From contig QJNS01000076.1 of NCBI GenBank assembly GCA_004154925.1, forward strand, positions 238,761-302,760: a stretch of 64,000 nucleotides of DNA. The letters are read 5' to 3'. Every line of letters starts with the position of its first letter. Position 1 is the stretch's first letter. The DNA is from Monosporascus cannonballus. Its lineage: Eukaryota; Ascomycota; Sordariomycetes; Xylariales. This document shows positions 49,678 through 61,007 of the stretch, in pieces. The translations under genes were made by a program, and so were the position numbers. The notes below the pieces were generated by a model, which searched no databases, was not told the DNA's origin, and saw only the letters and a program-made list of their open reading frames with translations.

Positions 49678-52622
49678 CGCGTACAGGTATGTGGCTCATC
49701 CAAATGCCAACATTAGGTACCAAGTAGATTAATGAAATCGCAGAGAATCACCTGATGACATATTGTTGGACTCCACGTGCATGATGCCGTGACTGTTGGT
49801 TGTTATCACGAAAATTATAGTCACAAATTCAGCGCTTACCAACGAGAGGCGTTTCTTAATTGCTTATCCTATAGGCAAGGTACATATAGGTCGCTGCCAC
49901 TTGGTAGCCGCTTGGCAAGTACGTTGTAGCATGCGGTGTGATCAACCCGGAATCCGGAGTCGATTCGACGAACCATGATGAGCTCGACCTCGATCCTTGC
50001 AGGGTTATCAAAAAACCTGGGAAGTACGGTGTGGTTTTTATACGTATAAACGGAATTCTCCATGGCTATACTGTTAGGTGATCCGTACACATTCTACTAC
50101 CGGATTGCTGGTATTAATTAGTATGAAAAAATAATACGTCGAACGACTCCAAACCATCTTACAGAAACCCAACTGTGAAGGATCAGAGGATTTTTTTTCG
50201 CAAGATTCTGCGTTTTCGACCATGCTTCCCATGCATGCGACGAGTCTGCCCTGCATATAGTTCATGTGCACCGAAACAAAAATAGAAGTCTTAGGTTGCT
50301 TTCGTCTTCGGAATCCCTGCTCGATTCTAAGCTGCATGCGGTTCTCGAGCAGCTGTTGGTGTTGTGATGTTTTCTGAGCGGATCAGACGGGAAACGGCAC
50401 GTTATGTTGCCCTTCCCGTTCGTACGTGACGACGCAAATGACCTCTCCTCCCAGTGATGTTTCCTGGAGAGGTCGCAGTGGGGAACATTGGGGATAACAT
50501 GCCGTGGCACCTCGAGAGCAATCGTCGTGGAATTTCCCCCGACTCCATATCTTGGCCGGGCTGACAACATCGATTTCGTAGGCCACGTTCTTCCGCAAGT
50601 TACCCTAGTAGAAACCAGTAAGAAATCTGCCGATGACAAACTCCGGTTAATCACAGTCTTGCAAGAGACCAGTAAACCCGGAGTAGCAACTACTTTAGCA
50701 TCTCCATAAAGTGACCCAATCAACCCAGAATGGCGTGAAAGGGGGACCTTGAGTGAGAGCATTCCGGTAGGGTTACATCCTCACCAACACCCCGGACCAG
50801 AATGATATTGAAGAAACACTTGTTTACATGGACAGACTCCTGCACGGGAAACCGCATCAAAGTTGTTCCACGAACTAAAGGGCAGCCACAGTGGGATCGG
50901 CCCGGGGATGGAGGTTCGTTTAGTCACCGCGAAGGGGGGAAACAAGGTTCAAATGGCGCTACCAAGCGTCAATCCTTCCTGTTATGTGGTGTTAGGCCGA
51001 ATAGAACTACCCTGTCAAGTACCCGCAGTGCGCGCTAGAAGCAACACCATACTAATTATCGTGTAGGCTGGCCCTGAATTCATCCAGCATTTGCCCTATC
51101 GATACGTATCGTATTAATGAGTGCGAACACCTAACTGGACAGTTTAACTTACCCTCCACACTTAGTACTGGACAAGAACCGGCTCAACCGGGTTGACAGT
51201 GTTATTCCTGTGGATACGCCGACAATGTCGGTGGGATCGTTTCTTCACAGATTATACTCCTAGGCTCCAAGTCTCTCCATACGTAGTAGCATCCCGCGCT
51301 TCGGTCCCTTACTTCACTACCCTGCTTCAGGTACCTTGCCTCAGGTGGGGATGGCGCCAGCCGAGCGGGACGCGGCCGCAGATCCTGTTTGGTAATAAGT
51401 CGTTGAGCGCCAAGCATAATTTGAGCAGGGGTCCGAACAGGGCAAGGTAATCTCGGTATTTGCCCAATTTAGATTCGACACTAGATCGCCGTCCCGTCTT
51501 AATCCTCGGGGAGGGCCGATATGAGACCTGGAGCTACAGGTTTTAGGTCGTTTGACGAAGTTCAATATGATGATCTTTGGCATGATACGATCCTGCTAAC
51601 CCTACTACCCATGAAAGAGTTTGGCCACACTCAGACCAGCCCCCTGATGATCGCTTAAAGAAGAGTCTCTAGGCATGAGGCAAAGGTGGGTAAGGACTGC
51701 TTTGACGCCTGCGGGTTTGCTTCTCGCTTCAGCGTTCGGCCTCGATCCGAGCTTCCGTGTGAATCACACGTATTGCTACATCCGGCGACGAAGTGTAGAC
51801 CAGCCTTTTCGATAACCTCTGGAGCACTTATTATCTTGTTTGTCAGTTTTCTGGGACGATTGGTGGCGGGATATACCGGCTCTACGGAATACTGTAAAGC
51901 AGGCTCAATCTATTAATAACACAACGCAGTTCTCAGCGCCCTGCTGAGAGATACTATTCGTGCAACTACAACCTTTATCGTTCGATATACATGGGGAGAA
52001 TATAAGGCTCCCAATACAGCCTGCTGAATGGCTGCAAGGATAAGGTTACGTCAGCAGGGCTGCTGCCGCCGCTACTGATTTAGTCACATCCAATATAGCT
52101 AATGCAGCTCTCAGATCAACCAATCAAGTAGAAATGATTTGTCATTATTGCATATGAGTAGCGGCATCCAAATATGAAGGCCGAGGCTAGATCCCAGACA
52201 CCGCCTGTGGCTGCTGCCAAGAAAGCATAAGCGTTCCACGGGGGAAGCTTATGGGAGCGCGCGCTTGTTGACCTGACTGCATATGGTCAAGATGTGGAAT
52301 GCAGGGCACCATTATCCCCGCGAGCCTCACGCTTTACATTCACATGATGTGGCACAGACACACATGATTTACAAGACGACGGGGCCCCTAAACAATATCG
52401 TTTAGTCGAGGACTGAGTATCTAGCTGGTTAGCTTCAAGACAAGTTACCAGCACGCTGGTCCAGCCAATAGGTCACACACGTTAGGTTCCCCCAAACTGA
52501 AGGTCTCGTTCGAGCTATCAAACAGAGCTGTCGGGTGGCGTAGATAGTGCAATGGGGAAACGTGGTGAGCCGTACCTCTTCCAAGAGCTGTTTCATGAAG
52601 CAGCCATTTCGCGAGCCTCCTC
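49678..52622. other. 2.9-kb gene-free accessory DNA
   Basis: Many short frames on both strands (longest 166 codons, 50762-50262 minus) lack motifs, signal peptides and plausible splicing. I see nothing supportable. Confidence 0.45.
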
Positions 52623-52838
52623 TACAGTACTCAGGGCTATTTTCTGTTAGTTTCCTCCACCAGGTTCACTGTACGTCGATTTAAGCCGTATACAAATATC
52701 GGGTGCTATTAAAGTCGCTCTGGAAGCCAGTGGTTTATGTACATCCCATGTAATTTCTACAAGACCCTACGTTTTAACCTTTCATCGCAACACCCGAGCC
52801 CGTGAAGGTAACTGACAAAAAATCCCCTGATTACTGTA
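52623..52838. mobile_element. 216-bp inverted-repeat element (MITE family 1, copy B)
   Basis: The left end TACAGTACTCAGGG and the right end (reverse complement TACAGTAATCAGGG) continue as imperfect inverted repeats for about 40 bp, through TTAGTTTCCTCCACC and CAGTTACCTTCACG. A TA at each tip suggests a Tc1/mariner-type TA target. It is about half the length of copies A and C, so it is an internally deleted form. Confidence 0.75.
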
Positions 52839-52848
52839 GCTAGGCACG

Positions 52849-52922
52849 TAGTGGTCAAAATAATTGGCACTTTTGGTTAGTGGGTCCTAAGAAAGTGTGT
52901 CAATTATTTTGATGATGTGCTA
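52849..52922. mobile_element. 74-bp TA-flanked palindromic miniature element
   Basis: TAGTGGTCAAAATAATTGGC at the left is mirrored by GTCAATTATTTTGATGATG...CTA at the right, leaving only about 20 bp between the arms. The TCAAAATAATTG core is typical of Tc1/mariner-like terminal repeats. It starts 10 bp after the previous element ends. Too short to code for anything. Confidence 0.7.
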
Positions 52923-53925
52923 GGGCCGGTAATCACCCAGAAGATCGGTCATAATGTGGCTTATGCAAAGGCGCCGTCGCCACCGCCTGAGACTGAGATG
53001 GCTGCTCTAGAACATCACATTGTTAGGACCCTGGCGTCAGCACGGTGTCTTACGTGAGCACCCAATCCCGAGCCACGTCTGAGGGAATTGGATATTTAGT
53101 ATTTTACACCGCTCACCAACATTACCAGTCGCCTCATTGGCAATAAGGACGTATCACGCCTACCAGGGGTTCTAACCCAACCAAAGATCACGGTCATTCC
53201 TGCGAAGGGATTTAGCTGCATATCCGCGTCCGCCGCTTGGATTGCGCCGGCATAAGCTCAATTCCACGGTGGCCCGCTATACTGCGATGGATTCACCCTT
53301 TGGGCAGCCTCTGGTTGGATTGGTCAATGATGATTCAATTGAACAAGATAAGTGGTGACAACCCCATAATAACACGCGACGCCACCATCATTCGTAATAA
53401 CGCTGGATACGGCTAAACACGCTGCTTAAGAAACGCTGGACGTCGTTTGGATTTGGCAACCATAGGGAGTTGTCCAAATCGCCCAATGCTCCGTTTGATG
53501 GCTCTCACTTGGTGCCCTTTCCCATGACCATTGCGATTGGTGGCCTAATGACGCTCAACGACCCTATCTAAGCCCATGACTTAGTGCTTTTAAAAGCAAA
53601 GAGCCAATTGGAAATCGGAAGCGCGCAACCCCCCAGATTGAAATGCAAAGGCAAAACAATAGCAAAGAAATACAGCTGCCGAAACTAAGAGTCCGAATCG
53701 CAACGCAATTAGCTTCGAATTCCTTAGCTTAAGAGCTTAATTCGGGCCGGTTCACGGCACGCCCGATTTAGAGAATGAATACGTTAATAAATCCTTAACT
53801 GTTGCCCCATGGGAAAAATGGGTCGACGCACGATGAGGCTTCCGACAAAGTCGGCTGTGGATCGCCGCCAAGGCTCGACTATTTGCCTGAAGATGGGAAA
53901 TAATGGGACGATAAGTCGCGATACG
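52923..53925. other. Gene-free DNA between miniature elements
   Basis: I see no gene, RNA or repeat in this 1-kb stretch. Confidence 0.45.
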
Positions 53926-54368
53926 TACAGTAAATAGGGGTATTTTCAGTTAGTTTCTCCACTCCGCCCATCATTTGCCATGAAGCTAGAATGTAGAACC
54001 CCATGAAGTTTGTATGGGAATATACATCATAATTCATCGTCGCTTCAACGACGCAACGGCAGCTTAAGTACGTCCGTTATAGCAAGCTATTATTTCTTCC
54101 CACTTAACGCGAATTTAACGGCGGTTAAAGCTAATTAAACAAAAAAAAGGGTTATAGCATATGTGTAAAACAATTTCAAAAATTTGTATTGCGATTATTA
54201 ATATTATAATGGTATTGGATAACACGATTTATAACAATGGCGAAAAGTAATAGCTGAATTGACGATGTTACTTCGCATACAAATTGTATGGGAATTGACA
54301 TTTTAGCCATTTGCAGTATTTCGTGGGCCTGGTGGAGAAACTAACTGAAAATACCCCTGTGTACTGTA
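53926..54368. mobile_element. 443-bp inverted-repeat element (MITE family 1, copy C)
   Basis: The left end TACAGTAAATAGGGGTATTT and the right end (reverse complement TACAGTACACAGGGGTATTT) share the following TTCAGTTAGTTTCTCCAC exactly. A TA dinucleotide lies at both tips. The interior contains facing TTTGTATGGGAA segments as in copy A. The A-rich interior has no coding frame. It is the best-preserved copy of the family in this window. Confidence 0.85.
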
Positions 54369-54444
54369 TGCCACTGTCAATTCGCAGTGGGCTTACCTTG
54401 CATACCACCATCCAAGTTGCTGACCGTATTAATATTTCGATAGC

Positions 54445-54518
54445 TGTCAGATCCTGAAGTGCCGAAAAATGTGAGGCCCCACACTACGGCGGGACACTAT
54501 CAGGTCTTAAATCTCACA
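54445..54518 (-). mobile_element. 74-bp TG...CA miniature element, copy B
   Basis: This is the reverse complement of the element at 24692-24765 with two substitutions. It is flanked by ATAGC on both sides (54440-54444 and 54519-54523). This duplication differs from the ATTCT of copy A, so the two copies inserted independently and the ends are firmly defined. Confidence 0.88.
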
Positions 54519-54886
54519 ATAGCACTTCAAACCTGGGCCTACTATCTGTGCACTTGTGCAAGATAAAAACAGCTTTAACCTTTAAGCACTCAAGAATGTT
54601 GCCATCCAGGCTCTGAGGCTTAGCCGCTGAGCAATAGCTAGGCTAGGTCTAGGCTCAATGGGATCAGACCCTAGTTGGGACTATTTACAGCCACCGTCTG
54701 CATCGCTTTCTCACAGCTGCGGGCCTGCGGCTGTTTTCCATGTAGCTAAGGAGGCATCATTGCCTTCTGTCTCGTAGCTAGGACCCTTTGAAAGTCAACC
54801 AGATAAATCTACTTCGTCGGTTGCACAATGTTTCAGTGTGTGATGCCAGGGTCTCATAGCAGCCCACAGGGCAATGTGCTCAAATA

Positions 54887-55070
54887 TCCGACGGACAGCC
54901 AAATGGCTGCACCTCCAGCAATTCTCAGTAACCGCTAACTGACGCGTTGCCTTCAAGGGAAGTGGGAGTAATTTTAGGCATTCTTATTGGTGATATTGTG
55001 ATACCAGTTAGGGCTTGGGCCATAAGATAGAAAACTTGTTGGAGGTGCTGCCGTTTCGCCGGCCGCCGGA
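54887..55070. mobile_element. 184-bp element with ~35-bp imperfect terminal inverted repeats
   Basis: TCCGACGGACAGCCAAATGG at the left and TCCGGCGGCCGGCGAAACGG (reverse complement of the right end) lead into GCTGCACCTCCAGCAA and GCAGCACCTCCAACAA respectively. No target duplication could be assigned. Non-coding; probably a MITE. Confidence 0.6.
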
Positions 55071-57603
55071 TCATGATATAAAGACATAATGGCAATGTGT
55101 GATGTAGATATGATTCAGCTTCAATCTAGTATAGAAGTGATACACAGCTGCTGGTGAACTGATAAAGAAAGATAAGGCCAATTAATGGGAAGAGGAAGAT
55201 CATGCATGACCTTACATGAATTAGAACACTTTGTATACGAAGACCGTACTATATTAGAATAGAGATATAGCGAACTCTAGTTTCCACAGTATGTCTTTTG
55301 ACAAGCTTCAGAGGTTATATGCGTTGAACAATACCATTTCCCTTTCCTTTCCACGGAGCCCCGACTAAATCATATCAGTAGCAAAGGTATGTGAAAAGGA
55401 CAATGGGGTAGATTTTGGTAGTGAATAAACAGAGCCATTTCAATATCTAGCGAATCAGCACCCTGTTGGCCTTCCAAGGAAAAGGTAACTAGCGCAACAC
55501 AACCAACTGGGCGAGATTTTCAGTTGGAGATAACGAGATGCTGAGGGAAGTATGGTAGCAAGACATTCTTAGTCCGATTCAGTAGCTATGGAGCTATAGC
55601 ACCGCGAGAGCGTTGATATGCCTTCCCTTTCTCCTCACATGTATGGCTTACCACATCTCCGTCAAAGATATGCCTAATACCCCTTAGATTACAAATTAAG
55701 TGACCAGAGCTTGGGGGTTTGAGGGCTTGGGAATTACATAAAGATACACACAAAACGTAAAGGCCGGTTTGCTCCTATTCTAACCCCTATTACAACAGTC
55801 CCAAACTAGCGCACCATCAGCGAGATAATTATGTGCTTGCTGCCCAGGACCGCAAGTCGTATCAATATTTCAGCATTAATCGCCGGCAGACCCCGCATAG
55901 CTTTCGACATCAAAGGATTATCTTACCTAAGTAGCTGCGTATAAAGGTGAAGAGAGCGGACTTGAATTGTTCGACTAGTGCTTCTCGTTAGTGCATCTGA
56001 GTCTGAGGTACTCTATAGATTTCCATGGCGGTGATACATATACCGAGTTAATTAATACACCCACCATGGTTTACAAGAATGCGCAATCCTATTATTTCCG
56101 GCTACTAAAAGAGGGCGGCATTGTCAGATGTAATGATACGTTACGTGTGCTTGGACATGCGTACCCCCGGGCCATTATAGAAGAGCCGCAATGAACGAAC
56201 TTCCCTATCCACACCACCCAAATATGACGGTTATTGGAACTGAATGCATTGCAATATATTGGTGGAGCGGTCTACCCTCTCTTAGTTATTAGGGAAACTC
56301 CCTAGTAGTACTTGTAGTTCTGGACTGAAAGGTCTGAGTCACGCAAATGATATCGAGTCTAATTTATAATCTCGCAATTCATAAACAAATCTGATACGAG
56401 AAGCTATCAAGGCCGTCTAAGACAAAGTCACAATGCCAGGGACCATTGAGCGCAGCGCAGCTTGCCAGTATTAGGGATGTTAGATATTAACTATGGGAGT
56501 ACATCCCAATTAACGAATGGAGGTCACATCGATGCTAATGTGAGTTAGGGGTTCATTGAACTGGTTCGCTGTGACATGCAGCCTAACATATGTACATGCA
56601 TTGGCTTGATGATGTGCCCTCAACCTGGGGATTCTCATGCCCCTTTATATTTCAAGTCGTGTACAAGATGAATGGGTTACGTCAAGCTAAGACGATGTGA
56701 CAATACCCCCTGCTTACGGTTTACGCATCGGTTCTTCACCGTCCCATCATTGGTAGCGATGTCAAACACGTGCTGGTGAACTCTAGCCGTTGCACAGGAA
56801 ATACAGCGAAGTAGGTAAGTTGTAGGCTAAACTGCCGATAGATACTCCCTACGCTGCCAGTGAAAACGGTGAAGTACAGAGTGAAAAGTAAAAGAAGCAG
56901 CGTAGAAGGTGGTTTGTAACACAGCCCAGTGAATAGATAGCTGAGTCTTCCTAGCTTTTCGGCGGCGAAGCCCCCTATATGTACACAAGAAGGACTCTCG
57001 CTGCTGGGTCGCTAGGGCCCAGAAAGGGGTATCCGCATTATCTCCTAACATCTGTTCAGTATTGGGATTTGGTATCGGACCATTCAAGGGTTGGCGAATC
57101 ACGAGGCTGATAGAGTATTGTCATTTCACATTCGTGATCATGACCAATAATATAGGATCCAACGATAAACACAGACGTTTGTGGTGAATCCCGGGACAGC
57201 TTAGAACGGAGCTCTCCCAGCTAGGTAGCGATTGAAGGATTGGGTGGGACCGCCCCGGACAAGCGAACTGTAAATCCGTCCGAGACAGCTTCACCCTTCC
57301 TACCTGAAAGTTACAGCGCATATTGGCGTATATTTCAAGAAGTGATAAGTCCGCGTTTAAGTCCATGTTTGGACCCCGTCGAATTATTACAAATCCTTCG
57401 GTATAGTTCATGTTCGCTGATAACTCCACAATCTACCCCCCTCAACCTCACTACGGCGTCCCAAATAGTGGTTGTGAAATTGACTATATATACCCGTCGT
57501 CGCCACGGCTCGCTCTAGAGTAGTACTCCGCAGCAGTTCAGCAGCGTATTCGATTCCTCTCTCCCTAGTTTCAAGCAACAGAGCAAAGCCAAAGACGACC
57601 ACC
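55071..57603. other. 2.5-kb gene-free DNA
   Basis: Frames of 60-100 codons (55991-56194 plus, 57102-56827 minus, 57240-57518 plus) have no motifs. The last 80 bases are presumably promoter of the hydrolase at 57604. Confidence 0.45.
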
Positions 57604-58608
57604 ATGCAGTTCCCACACCACGCACTTATCGGCGCAGCCGCGAACATACCCGTCAACTCTCCCGTTCCCGTCGTGTCCTTCAGCCCGGTGGTCCTCCCCG
57701 CCGGGAACCGCCCCGTGGACGTCGACCTGCAGCTGCGGGTGACGGCTCCCTCCGCGGGCGACGGCCTCGCCATCGTCCTCCTCTCCCACGGCCTCGGCCC
57801 CAGCAACTGGCTCTCCTCGCTCGACGGCTACGCGCCGCTCGCCGAGTTCTGGGCCGCGCACGGGTTCGTCGTCGTCCAGCCCACGCACCTGGACTCGGCG
57901 TTCCTGGGCGTCGCCGGCGACGCGCCCGCGGGCCGCGAGTTCTTCTGGCGGTCGCGGGCGCGGGACCTGGGCCGCGTCCTCGACGAGCTCGACGCCGTCG
58001 AGGCGGCCGTGCCGGGGCTCGCCGGGCGCCTCGACCGCGCCAGGGTCGCCGTCGCGGGCCACTCGTTCGGCGCGTGGGCGGCGTCGGTGCTCCTCGGCGC
58101 GCGGAACGTCGACCCGCGCACCAACGAGACCTTCGCCGCCCCCGAGGGGCGCGTCAGGGCCGGCGTCGTGCTCGCGGGCACCGGCGCCGGCGGCGCGAAC
58201 CTCTCGGAGAGCGGGCGCCGGATCGTCCCGTTCTACGGGCCCGACTTCAGCACCATGGACACGCCGGCGCTCGTCGTCTACGGCGACGAGGACGCGAGCC
58301 CCTCCCTGTCTAACCGCGGCGCCGACTGGCACGCCGACCCCTACGCGCTGGCGCCGGGCCCGAAGGCCCTGTTCACGGTGAGGGGCGGCAAGCACGGGCT
58401 CGGGGGTGTCAGCGGTCACGATGCGGCCGAGACCGAGGACGAGAGTCCAGAGCGCCTGGGCGCCGTCCAGAGGATGACGTGGGCATACTTGAGGAGTCAG
58501 CTTTTCGAAGGGGACACGGCCTGGGAAGAGGCGTGCAAGGCTCTGGGAGGGCTCGGACAGTTGGGGACTGTGGAGCAGAAGGGCGAGGGCAAGGCTCGGG
58601 GTTGTTAG
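57604..58608 (+). CDS. GC-rich single-exon alpha/beta hydrolase
   Basis: It is a 334-residue alpha/beta-hydrolase-fold protein, probably an esterase or lipase-like enzyme of the dienelactone-hydrolase/chlorophyllase-like group. The substrate is unknown. The oxyanion region is LLSHGLG (59-65). The nucleophile elbow is GHSFGAW with Ser at about residue 154. Candidate acid is Asp228 or Asp230 (VVYGDEDAS). Catalytic His is at about 264 (GGKHGLGG). No signal peptide or membrane segment is clear. The gene has no intron and nearly every third codon position is G or C, far more than the flanking DNA. The reverse strand therefore also stays open for 282 codons, which is a shadow. The ATG follows GACGACCACC, a good context. 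Bacterial origin is possible but not shown. Confidence 0.9.
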   Translation: MQFPHHALIGAAANIPVNSPVPVVSFSPVVLPAGNRPVDVDLQLRVTAPSAGDGLAIVLLSHGLGPSNWLSSLDGYAPLAEFWAAHGFVVVQPTHLDSAFLGVAGDAPAGREFFWRSRARDLGRVLDELDAVEAAVPGLAGRLDRARVAVAGHSFGAWAASVLLGARNVDPRTNETFAAPEGRVRAGVVLAGTGAGGANLSESGRRIVPFYGPDFSTMDTPALVVYGDEDASPSLSNRGADWHADPYALAPGPKALFTVRGGKHGLGGVSGHDAAETEDESPERLGAVQRMTWAYLRSQLFEGDTAWEEACKALGGLGQLGTVEQKGEGKARGC

Positions 58609-59320
58609 CTAGAATGCGCGCCCTCTTTCCGCAGATGTATTCATGAAAATGTATTAGTAGCGCAAACCTTTCCCTTAGGTGTCTCACATACCTATACTGG
58701 CTTTTGGACTTTGTGCGTTGCAAGATTCCCCGACTGTCTGCGATTTATCCAACTTTGCGAATCAGAGTGACATGGGTAGCGGCTACAAGGGATTCACCAA
58801 TCACGGGAACGTGGACTTTCCAAACCGGGCTATCCCCCCCCCTTGGATATGGAGCTCTCTCGGGCTTGAACCTTATTGCCGAGGCATCATGCCCGTATCG
58901 CTCTTGGTGTAGCTCTCGCAACCGATTAATGTTAGTCGTCATCGACAGAAAACGGGTTCTCAAGCTTCACCAGTTTGGTTTCATCAGCTCCTACGGCCGT
59001 TTAAATCAGTCGCAATGATCACCTGGGTGGGCGCCCACGGTGTGAGCCCTGGCGTGAGGATCGGTTTCCCTAAGAAGCGTTGTGACCGTGAACCATCTGC
59101 CGGAATGCTTCTTGTACCGATTATTATTTTGTGAAGGCGCACATGCCCTAGACATCGCCATGCTCTACTCTTCGTGTATCGATTTAGTGGGTAGTGCGCG
59201 ACGAAAGTACCGGCTTGGAATACATACACGAAGCTAAATAATTCATCGGGATATCTCGTTATACAAGTGACAAGCCAGTAGCCATACCCAAACGCCTTCG
59301 CAACCTATGCTGATTATACC
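58609..59320. other. Intergenic spacer between convergent genes
   Basis: Overlapping frames of about 80-100 codons on both strands have no motifs. I see no gene. Confidence 0.5.
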
Positions 59321-61007
59321 CTATGCCTTTGTTACAATGCGTTGGCAACTCCGACGAGGAGTTCGCCGCAGGGATATGTCCGCCATACCCGCCCCGTCAA
59401 CGTTTGGACCATCATCGACCAAGACCGACAATATCGATCTTTCAGCCTCTTCTCTCCCACCCATGAGTTGGTCCTCCTCGATCCACCCCGACTCGACCGC
59501 GAACCTGACGATGTCGCTGGCACTCTCGAACCCGGGCACGCCGTCGTCGGCCTTAGGGTTCAAGTACAGCCAGAGCTCTTTCGTGAGCCGCTTGAAGGCG
59601 TTAAGCTCTTTCTTGGGCCCGCGGAAGTTGTCCGTCATATACCGGTACGTGTACGCCAGCCAGAGGACGTTCGTGTACGGCTCGTGCTGTTTCCAATCGA
59701 TGGGGCCGTCGATGCCCTCTTCGTAAGGCTGCCTGTGGCTCTTCGGCGGCAGGCAGACCCTATCGCCCCGCAGCAGGAAGGACCGCATCTGCCGGTACAC
59801 CTCGCACTGGGCCGCGTGTTCGCTGGCGAAGAGGCTCAGGTCCCTCTCCATGTCGTAGGCCACCGGAACCGAATCCTCGTTCTCGTAATCGGGGCACGCC
59901 CGGGAGAGCCCGTAGTCCAGTATCGTTATCTCGAGGCCGGAGAACCCGAAATGGCCCGAACGGTTCCGGTGCTCCGCGGGGATCGGGTCCCCTGTCCTCC
60001 GTATGCACAGGTTGCCCTCGTGGAGATCCCGGTGCTGCGACGGTCAGTCAGTCAACGGCGGGGTCTCGCCATCTAAGCTCTCGTACTCTCCTCACCTCAA
60101 ACTCTATGTGGGCCTCAGCTCGCGCCAGCGCCACCGTGACGTGGAAGAAGATGTCCCACAGTTGGTCGGCCGTGGTCAGCTCGAAGTCCTCGAGCGCCGT
60201 CCCGGCATCGCCCAGCTCGACGACCAGGAACTTGGTGCCGTCGAGATACCGGCTGGGCGAAGGGTAGAACTGGAGCCGGTCCGGATCCTGGCGCTTCAGC
60301 TTCTTGTGGAAGGCCTGGTGCGTCTCGAGGACCTCCCGGCACGCCTTCCCCTGGACGATGTACCTCTCCTTGTACACCACGAAGCCCGGGATATCGGCGA
60401 GCCATTCCGAGATCTTCAGCTCGCCCACCAGGTCGGCCTCGGAGTGCGGTTCCTCGTCCACGAGCCCCGCCTTCTCCTGGGCCTTCGTCTGGGGCTTGAT
60501 GGGCGACTCCATCCGGATGACTTTGATGATGCTGGTCCCCCGCTCGTTGGTGACACGGTAGACCTCCGCGTAGGATGCCTCCGCTATCTTCACGATGCGG
60601 TCGCCCGGCGGGCATACCTCGGACCAGGACAGCACCTTCAGGTCCTGTCCTTGGGTCAGGGCGGAGGGTTCTGCCGGGGGTTCGGACTTTGTGGAGCCAG
60701 CCGGACTTAAGACCACCTGAGGCGTTTGGCATTTTGTCGGCTCCTCTGGCCCAACTTTTGAAGTGCGTGGCCGTCCCCTGGGTCTTTTGACAGGTTCGAC
60801 CACGTCTGGCGGCGGTGTATTCTCATCTTGTATTTGGACCGTCGACAACTTCTCGGTGACTTTGGCGAGGGCGTCATCTTCCAAGGCGGCTTCCCCTAGC
60901 GCCTGTGCAGCCCGCACTGGTGTTTGCGGTAGTTCGGCGAAAATCCGACTACGCTTCGGCTTGGTGTGCTGCTTTCCATATTTTCGGATGGTAGTTTGCT
61001 TCTTCAT
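59321..61007 (-). CDS. Haspin-like protein kinase
   Basis: It is an atypical Ser/Thr kinase of the haspin family, which phosphorylates histone H3 Thr3 at mitotic centromeres. Exons 61007-60096 and 60034-59321 (61-bp intron) give 541 residues. The N-terminus TIRKYGKQ resembles the short basic motif at the start of many haspins. KRPRGRPR (74-81) is an AT-hook-like DNA-binding motif. The kinase domain has ATP-binding Lys162 (SIIKVI), an ELGDAGTALEDFEL hinge, catalytic loop HRDLHEGN (305-312), and DYGLSR (344-349) in place of DFG, close to the DYT of haspins. The family insert and C-lobe follow. It is divergently transcribed from the CCDC47-like gene. The sequence appears intact; the histone target is inferred from the family. 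Confidence 0.88.

Noticed and set aside
24692..54518. The 29.8 kb between the two 74-bp inverted copies as one large transposon
   Set aside because: Each copy has its own different 5-bp duplication (ATTCT, ATAGC), so they are separate insertions, not the two ends of one element.
57571..58419. 282-codon minus-strand frame opposite the alpha/beta hydrolase
   Set aside because: It is low-complexity (Arg/Gly/Ala/Glu-rich) and arises from the GC-rich codons of the sense gene, which has a complete catalytic triad.
59342..60710. Plus-strand frames of 235-244 codons over the haspin-like kinase
   Set aside because: They are antisense shadows; the minus strand carries kinase motifs and a phase-consistent intron.
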